From the NCBI GenBank assembly GCA_021464415.1, contig CM038467.1:20981011-21045010 (forward strand): a stretch of DNA of 64,000 bases, read 5' to 3'. The translations under genes were made by a program, and so were the position numbers. Numbering within the stretch: the stretch's first letter is position 1; each line of letters starts with the position of its first letter. Shown one piece after another: positions 57,501-64,000 of this stretch. The notes beneath the pieces are model-generated. The model was not told the origin of the DNA. It saw only the letters and a program-made list of their open reading frames with translations, and searched no databases. The DNA is from Lonicera japonica (Eukaryota > Streptophyta > Magnoliopsida > Dipsacales > Caprifoliaceae).

Positions 57501-58992
57501 GGATGAGGAGATGAAATCCTTGTTGAAAAATGACACATGGGAGTTAACCGAATTACCAGCAGGAAAGAAGAAGGTAGGTTGCAAGTGGGTGTACACTATA
57601 AAATTTAAAGCAGATGGTACAATCGAAAGATTCAAGGCAAGACTAGTTGCAAAAGGCTATACACAAACACATGGGATTGATTATCTGGAGACATTTGCAC
57701 CAGTGGCAAAAATCAATACTATGCGCGTGATACTCTCATTGGCTACAAATTTGGACTGGCCTCTACAACAGTTTGATGTGAAGAATGCTTTTTTACATGG
57801 AGATTTAGAGGAGGAAGTATATATGGAGTTCCCACCTGGATATAAGATCCCGGTTGAGCATACAAATAAAGTCTGCAAGTTGAAGAAATCTTTATATGGG
57901 TTAAAACAATCCCCTAGAGCCTGGTTTGGAAGATTCGCGAGATCAATGCGAAAGTTTGGATACAACCAGAGTAATTCCGATCATACTTTATTTTTGAAAA
58001 AGAGCCATGGGAAGATTACGGCTCTTATCGTTTATGTAAATGATATGGTGCTCACAGGAAACGACCCTCAAGAACAACAGGCATTGAAGAAACTCTTATC
58101 TCAAGAGTTTGAGATGAAAGATCTTGGAAGCTTAAAGTATTTTATGGGGATTGAAGTGTCTAGATCATCAAAAGGCATTTTTCTATCTTAAAGAAAGTAT
58201 GCCCTAGATTTGCTGAATGAAACCGGGATGTCTGCTTGTCAACCATCAGAGACTCCAATGGAGGAAGGATTGAAATTAGAAGTCGAAACAGATCAAGTAC
58301 CCGTCGATAAAGGGCGCTATCAGAGATTGGTAGGAAGATTGATGTACCTAGCACATACAAGGCCTGATATATCATATGCATTGAGTATCGTCAGTCAATT
58401 CTTGCATAATCCAGGGGAGAAGCATATGTAGGCAGTTATGAGGATTATTAGTTATCTTAAAGCAGCTCCTGGAAAATGAATTCTATTCCAGAAAAATGAG
58501 GATATTCTGAAGGTTGAAGGATACACTGATGCTGATTGGGCAGGTAATATATGTGACAGGAGGTCTACTTCAGGGTACTTCACATTTGTAGGAGGAAACT
58601 TGGTTACTTGGAGAAGTAAGAAGCAAAATGTAGTATCCCGATCAAGCGCAGAAGCAGAATATCGAGGAATGGCAGTCGGTATACAAGAGTTATTGTGGTT
58701 GAAACTGCTACTGACAGATCTTGGTTTTCCTCCAACAGAACCAATGGTACTATATTGCGATAACAAGGCAGCATGTGATATCGCACACAATCCAGTTCAA
58801 CATGACAGAACAAAGCATGTTGAAGTGGATAGGTTCTTCATCAAAGAGAAGTTAGAAGAGAAAGTTATTTCTGTTCCTCATGTTCGCTCCGAAGATCAGT
58901 TAGCTGACATCCTCACCAAGGCCGTGACAAAGAAGATATTCACCAAGCTAATTAGCAAGTTGGGCATGTTCGATATATGTGTGCCAACTTGA
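54579..58992 (+). pseudogene. Copia-2 gag-pol, inactivated
   Basis: Recognisable in order: gag start at 54579 (frame lost near 54900), gag continued to about 55540 with the zinc knuckle region 55374-55415 in a different frame from its surroundings, protease IDSGATDHM near 55575, integrase HSDVWGPS near 56164, inverted insert 56221-56394, integrase CSDNGGEY near 56500, RT from about 57480 with YVND instead of YVDD (Asn codon at 58039), stops TAA 58189, TAG 58429 and TGA 58477 all in the RT frame, and RNase H YTDADWAG near 58520 to the end. Several independent lesions make it certain that this copy is dead. Confidence 0.95.
56221..56394 (-). other. Inverted copy of RT sequence inside the integrase
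   Basis: Minus-strand reading of this segment matches the element's own RT at about 57553-57705 ([34 protein letters not shown]). The left joint shares TTTG with the donor. At the right end a second short copy of the VYTIK-coding part is attached. The insert replaces a few integrase residues between HSDVWGP and the next motif. Confidence 0.93.
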
Positions 58993-58999
58993 GGGGGAG

Positions 59000-59233
59000 T
59001 ATTAGAATATGTAAATATGGTAGGATATATTATTAGAATTATCAATATGGTAGGATATATATATGGCATATGTATAAATGGTATAGTTGACTACCACCAT
59101 AATTCCTAGAATTATGAGATATTATTTTATTTCCATGTACAGCCCATTCAATCCCTATTTAAGGGACCTTTGTATTCTTTCATTAATCATAAAATAGAAT
59201 TAATTCTCTCATCTTTCTCTCTAATCGTCAACA
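59000..59233 (+). repeat. 3' LTR of Copia-2
   Basis: 234 bp, preceded by the polypurine tract GAGGGGGAG (58991-58999). Confidence 0.93.
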
Positions 59234-59746
59234 TGTGGAAGCGAAAAAAATTCACTGCCCTTGCACAAAATATTATCAAGGAAATCTCATTTTTCTGTAG
59301 TACGAATAATATAAATTTTTGCCCTCCCACAAAGACCAATTCCTAGTTTCGTCCTTAAATGGATTAGTGGTGTGGGGGAGGCATTTGCCCCACAAAGATT
59401 TGAAAATTTGTACAACCATATTAGTATATAGCTATAAATTTTTTGAAATGATTAACTTTAGTGTCGCTCCCCATGTATAAATAGTTGAGTATGTATTACC
59501 TTATGTATAGCCAAAATGACATTTTTTTCTAAAAAATTATGCAGGAGTAAAATAAATTTGTTACTGAAAATGATGTCATTATATTATAAAAAAGTAGTAC
59601 TAAATATTTTTTGTTCGGAAAGTATGACCGTGGAAAATGAAAATTTAATGAAGACTTCAATGCAAAAACCGCCGCTAATGCATTAGTGACAAAAAAAATT
59701 CTTCACTCCCCGAAAGGTAAGTCCTTATTCCATCGCTGGCTCTAGC

Positions 59747-61600
59747 TCAAGAAGAATCAAGGTCCACTTCTCACGTGAGTGGGTTTTATTGGAATCGTAA
59801 TAGGAAAGTGGATTGATTCTTTAATTAAAGGATATGATTATGATGGAGTATTTTATGCAGGAGCTTTGCAAATTTAAAGAGAGTCATTTTTCAAAGAAGA
59901 AATCGATAACAATTTGAACTTCTTTAGGGACAATTTTAAATCCCCTTAAAAAAAAACCAATTATGACCATTTATGTACGTAGCTAATAACAATTTCATAA
60001 TAAAATCTTCCACTATGAGGGTTTTTTCCCTTTTTTAGAAAAAGTATAAAGTCCATTATTATAACTTTCAGGTCATAACTAACAATTTGATTCATTCAAC
60101 TTATATATATGGTGAAAATATATTCATACAATCATACATAACACAAAACCTTCCCGATAAGACAAAATTATTAAGGGTGAGTAAGTATGACGTCTATATA
60201 ATAAGGAGTAATGATTTTAAATTTAAAAATTATATAAAGAATAAAATATTATGTGATTGAAATTTAAGATGTTTTATGAATAGTTGATAACATCTTTAAT
60301 ACGAGTTACAACCTAGTAATTTAATATGACATGAAACAAATCCAAATTGATTGATATAATTTTATTAGATAATCAAATTGGGCATAGTAAATAAATTTAA
60401 GAGCATCGTTGTTAACTTCAAATGAATATTCTAAACTTTGAAAATTGTTTTCAATACAACAAAAGTGTCCCAATTAACCAATACATATAAAATTATTATT
60501 AAAAGTAATTTTGAAATGTTAATATATATATATATACCTTAAAATTTATTATTAATTATTGATTATGTTCTGTAATATTTACTTTTTAAACTTAGTTTGG
60601 AAGGAGGATATATAATTGAGAAATATTACTATCATACATTGATAGCTCAATATATTCATGTTTAACATTAATAATAACATGACACAATCTAAATACCTCT
60701 CACATATTTACCTCAAATAAACAAAAGCAATATATTTTAAAAGAATTTTATGAATTTTTAAAAATCCTTGAATTCTTTTAAATCCATAGATTATTTTAAA
60801 TATGTATAGAGTATAACATATTTTTATAAATCAATACATAGTTTAACGTATTTTAAGGAATAGGCTCTTTAGTATTTTTATATATTTTAATAAATTAATT
60901 GAATCTTCTAATTACAATATCAAAGGATAAATATTAAAAGAATTTTGATTACGATTTTAAAGAAATAAGTAAATTATAAATCTGCCTTAAACGATTTTGA
61001 TTGAGTCTAAAAACCCAGTGGATTGTTTTTTTTTGCCCTTTTTGTTCGATTTTCTTCTTTTGTCTAAAAATAATTCTTAAAAGGGGAGAAAAAAAACAAG
61101 GAGATGACATTTGTATAGTTTCGGAAGAAAATGATTAATTGAATAATTAAAACTTTAAAAGTAGCAGTATACAAAGAAAACGAGACTTTAAATAGAGTGA
61201 ATAAAGTGGAGATGTTTAAATAGATTATAGAGAGGAAGAATAATAATGCATAGGGTTTGGGATAAGAAGATGTTTTAAATAGAAAGAATAGAGTATAATG
61301 GTGTAATGACATTATAGAAAGGAAGAAGAAATAATACTTAAGGTTTTAGAGAAAAAATGGAAAAGAAATTTATGTGAAATTTTGGTGGATTTGTTATTCA
61401 TACAAAAACTTTCAAATCTATCAATTTGTAAAATTCTTCAAAGATTATTGAATTTTGAATATCATAAAATTTTAAAAAACAATTTTTAATTATAATTAAA
61501 TACCACATTAAAATACTCAATTGGATATGAACTTTCAAAATAATTTTTTTTTAAAAAAATGACGTAGAATCTAAATTAAATAGACCCCATATGACATCTC
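59747..61600. other. AT-rich intergenic region
   Basis: No exon or complete repeat recognised. Purine-rich minus-strand-like GAAAGAATAGAGTATAATGG stretches at 61190-61340 are low-complexity. Confidence 0.45.
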
Positions 61601-61601
61601 G

Positions 61602-61870
61602 GTGCATGTTTTTCGTGATGTTCACCTGTGGCCTCTCAATTTCCCGGGAAGTTCAAACGCGCCAAAATTTAGAACTCGGTGTAAAATCGATCTTATAATA
61701 ATTTTTCTTCAATTTCGTTTACGTATGCGTTTGCGGCTATATGACTATATCTTACTTTCCCTATTTCGTTTCCTCAATTTTCTAGGCAGCCAAACGGAAT
61801 TTCAGCGTGAGAATCAAGCCTCTTCAGAATTCATCTCCCTGTTTATCGTATTAATTAAAACCCCAAAAAG
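61602..61870 (+). other. Probable non-coding first exon of a plus-strand gene
   Basis: A relatively GC-richer island (61600-61700) and TTTCTTCAATTTCG leader-like sequence end at AACCCCAAAAAG/GTACGATTTC (donor at 61871). No long ORF with a good start; the coding exons may lie beyond the window. Confidence 0.35.
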
Positions 61871-62352
61871 GTACGATTTCTTCTACTTCTATTCTAAATT
61901 CATAATCACATTTATAGTTATCTAGTCCAATCTAGTTGGGAATCAAAATTCACTACTCGATTTTGAATCTGCCTAGTGGTTTTATGCACGATTTTAGTAG
62001 TAGAATTTGTTTTCACGTTTGTAAGTAGATTTATATGTGTTTGTGTTATACTAATTTGTTCGTGATCAAAACGAGGTGATTCTGAATTGTGATGGTTGAG
62101 AGTTTAATTGGTACCGTGGAATTTTCAATTATACATATGGATATGGGGGTTAGGGTTTGAGGTTTCTGTATACCTTCATTGCCTTCTAACCAACATTTGT
62201 TGGTTTCTCCACTCATTAGTTGATGAGAAACAATAACTTTTCTGTTATTAATTAGTGAAAAATGCTGAATGACTGAAAGAAAAGGAGGAACTGTGTATAT
62301 AATGTATATGCAAAATAAGTGCAAAAAAAAAATAAAGGAAGTTTAACTAAAA
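61871..62352. other. Putative intron or spacer
   Basis: T-rich plus-strand sequence with several GTTTT runs, consistent with an intron after the candidate first exon; no exon seen. Confidence 0.3.
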
Positions 62353-62424
62353 GGGGCATTCCGAGAATCGAACTCGGGACCTCTCGCACCCAAAGCGAGA
62401 ATCATACCACTAGACCAAATGCCC
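62353..62424 (-). tRNA. tRNA-Pro (TGG)
   Basis: On the minus strand: GGGCATT acceptor stem pairs with AATGCCC, D-arm GGTCTAGTGGTATGATT, anticodon arm CTCGC-TTTGGGT-GCGAG reads UGG (proline), T-arm CCGAGTTCGATTCTCGG. CCTTTT downstream serves as terminator. 72 nt, no intron, intact. Confidence 0.97.
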
Positions 62425-63086
62425 ACTTTTTTTTATCTTAACTAGTGTCTTTTATAAAAAGATTAGATTTCCTACAGGTCACAGCTCTTTTCAAAATGTT
62501 CACTAAACCTGTGATATATATCTTAAGGATAACACTCGTGTAGTCATGTTCTTGGTCTCTCCTTTGAAACAAGGGAGCCAGGGCCAGAGGCAAGGGGGAC
62601 CCAAAGGGCCACCCCATAGTTTAAATTTCCATTACCTTAAAGGCCTTCAAATTTTTACATATCAAATCTTGTTAATTTTCTAGCCCCCAGTTTTTTGTGT
62701 TTTCTTGCTTTATCTGTTTAGAGAAATTGTCCTTAACCTGTTCCAAGAGGCGTGGGTTACTGTGTAATAGAATCTAAAGGACTAACATGCTTGTTTTCTC
62801 TAGTGCTCTTGCTGATTTTTACTGGTGACCTGTGATAATTGTCATCTAAAGAAGCAATGTTTTCTTTTGTGATTTAGTTGAAGTTCCATTTACCGTCTTA
62901 TTTATCCATAAAACTAAATAATGTATACAAGATTTCATATACATTTTGGTTTGTTGAAATTCGGGTAAACATGAAAAGCTAATATCTACATAAGCTCCCA
63001 TATCGTAATGCCAATATAACGTAGCTTGTTACTAGCTGTTTAAGGTTGCAACAACAATAGTAATGCTCAAGGAAAATACCAAAACT
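62425..63086. other. Spacer or intron without supported gene
   Basis: GGAGCCAGGGCCAGAGGCAAGGGGGACCC (62574-62602) recalls a hAT-type end but no partner was found. Otherwise featureless. Confidence 0.35.
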
Positions 63087-63089
63087 AGA

Positions 63090-63304
63090 GGGTGCATTCG
63101 ATTGCACTTGTTTTACGTGGAAAATGCTCTTTGTTTCCTGGTGTTTGATTGCCCAATTTTTCGTGGAAGTACATCTTTTCTTTATCCCAAGTTTCTCATT
63201 TTTCACGTAATTCAAAAACCACATACATTTGAAGCTTTTGTTTTACATGGAAGTATTTTCAATAGAGTACAATTAATTTCCATGCAGTCCAATCAAATGC
63301 ACCC
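63090..63304. mobile_element. 215-bp MITE with GGGTGCAT ends
   Basis: The inverted ends GGGTGCATTCGATTG and CAATCAAATGCACCC are flanked by AGA on both sides (63087-63089, 63305-63307), a 3-bp duplication as in PIF/Harbinger-type MITEs, although TAA/TTA is usual there. The interior has repeated TTTTACGTGGAAA / TTTTACATGGAAG words. Confidence 0.75.
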
Positions 63305-63307
63305 AGA

Positions 63308-64000
63308 AGAAAAAAGAAAAGAAAAGTGAGGAGTTTTGCCGGTTTGGTATTGCTTGTTAGCCTATGTGAAGCTTTCAATTCTCTGTCCCCCCCACCCTCC
63401 CTACTTTTTCTTAGGGACGACGAAGGGTATTCTGAGAAACTAGTTTTAGATAGAATTAAACAGTACTTCCAGCTTGGATGAGAGCAGTGCTCTGCTCATC
63501 CGATTATATCTATGACATCAAAACTTTATTTCCTAATCTCTTGGCTATTCCTAGAAGCAACAAGTTAATAGAAGGGGTTGATTTTGGTTTTCTTGGAGAG
63601 AATCAACAAGTTTTAGGGTGGTAATAATTGGCAAGCCCAAAGAATGATTGCAGCTCATTTACCTTGGTCAGGCCCTGCCACTCGGTGCACGGACCTTCTC
63701 CTTGTCCATGCGTATAGTTCCTCCTCTCATCCAGTGGCAGAGAAGCATAATTTCGTGCTGCGCGAATGAGGAGAGAAGCTTATATTAAAGTCTAACAAGA
63801 AGGATGGAATCGTGGAATTGATTGGAGTTAGATAAGTTCCTTAAGCTAAGGTAACTCCAGAACACATGGACAAAGTGGTCTACTAGGGTTTTCTTAGGAC
63901 TAAGAATAAGAAGAGCTTATTCATTCCACTTTCCTTTTTTCCTTGAAAGGAAGAGTTTTCTTAGATCAATGAAGGAGAAGGAAGAGGGGGCGCAGGATAT
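63308..64000. other. Window end, no gene recognised
   Basis: Mixed composition with a C-run (63388-63396). No exon model could be built on either strand. Confidence 0.4.

Larger units (their letters stand above)
53503..59238 (+). mobile_element. Degenerate Ty1/copia LTR retrotransposon (Copia-2)
   Basis: The element is 53508-59233 with 5-bp duplication TGTGG (53503-53507, 59234-59238). LTR ends are TATTAG...CAACA (TA..CA, also non-canonical). The two LTRs differ by six substitutions and one 2-bp indel by eye, so this insertion is older than Copia-1. The coding region is broken by frameshifts, an inverted insert and three in-frame stops. Confidence 0.95.
53122..59738. mobile_element. hAT-type element interrupted by a Copia retrotransposon
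   Basis: The perfect 8-bp repeat GCTCTAGC lies at 53114-53121 and 59739-59746, immediately outside inverted ends CAAGGATGGATTC and TATTCCATCGCTG. Removing Copia-2 and its target duplication leaves about 0.9 kb, with phrases such as CCCCAAAATTTG and TTTGCCCCACAAAG near its ends. No transposase frame seen. A G-run (53176-53187) lies near the left end. Confidence 0.75.

Overview
The window is nuclear DNA from a flowering plant, almost certainly a eudicot. Evidence: AT-rich intergenic sequence, many-exon genes with GT-AG introns, a plant GH3 beta-xylosidase, a plant IFRD/SAT32-type gene, Ty1/copia retrotransposons primed by initiator tRNA-Met, an Au-like tRNA-derived SINE, hAT-type MITEs, and nuclear tRNA-Gly(TCC) and tRNA-Pro(TGG) genes. 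All gene models were assembled by eye from splice sites, reading phase and family motifs. Species and similarity scores could not be checked.

Left part (1-16.2 kb): the 3' two-thirds of a beta-D-xylosidase gene (+, exons 1300-4627), with an odd third intron (poly-C next to the donor, and a 190-bp tandem duplication that copies the acceptor). A broken tRNA-Asn follows. Next is a 13-exon interferon-related developmental regulator gene on the minus strand (5708-15781, 391 aa). Its last-but-one intron carries a complete Copia element in antisense orientation (6920-12320) with identical 190-bp LTRs and an intact 1502-aa polyprotein.

Middle (16-39 kb): four more minus-strand genes. They are a 110-aa plant-specific protein (19847-20179), a four-exon charged nuclear-type protein of unknown function (21491-25144), a two-exon plastid GNAT-like protein (27055-28366), and a complete 14-exon DNA polymerase kappa gene (29084-38728, 693 aa, with an active site, a UBZ finger and a PIP-like tail).

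Right part (39-64 kb): gene-poor and repeat-rich. It holds two minisatellites built from short palindromic or invertible cores, a 404-bp foldback element whose arms are themselves inverted repeats, a decayed OTU-domain transposon fragment, two MITEs with hAT-like ends, a 351-bp direct duplication beside tRNA-Gly, a possible 50-aa membrane microprotein, and a nested pair in which a hAT-type element (53122-59738) is interrupted by a second, dead Copia element (53508-59233). That Copia has an inverted copy of part of its own reverse transcriptase pasted into its integrase, and its YVDD motif reads YVND. A probable first exon of a plus-strand gene, tRNA-Pro and a MITE close the window.

The genes do not form a pathway. 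The strongest leads are the repeat structures and the altered gene structures rather than a new enzyme system.
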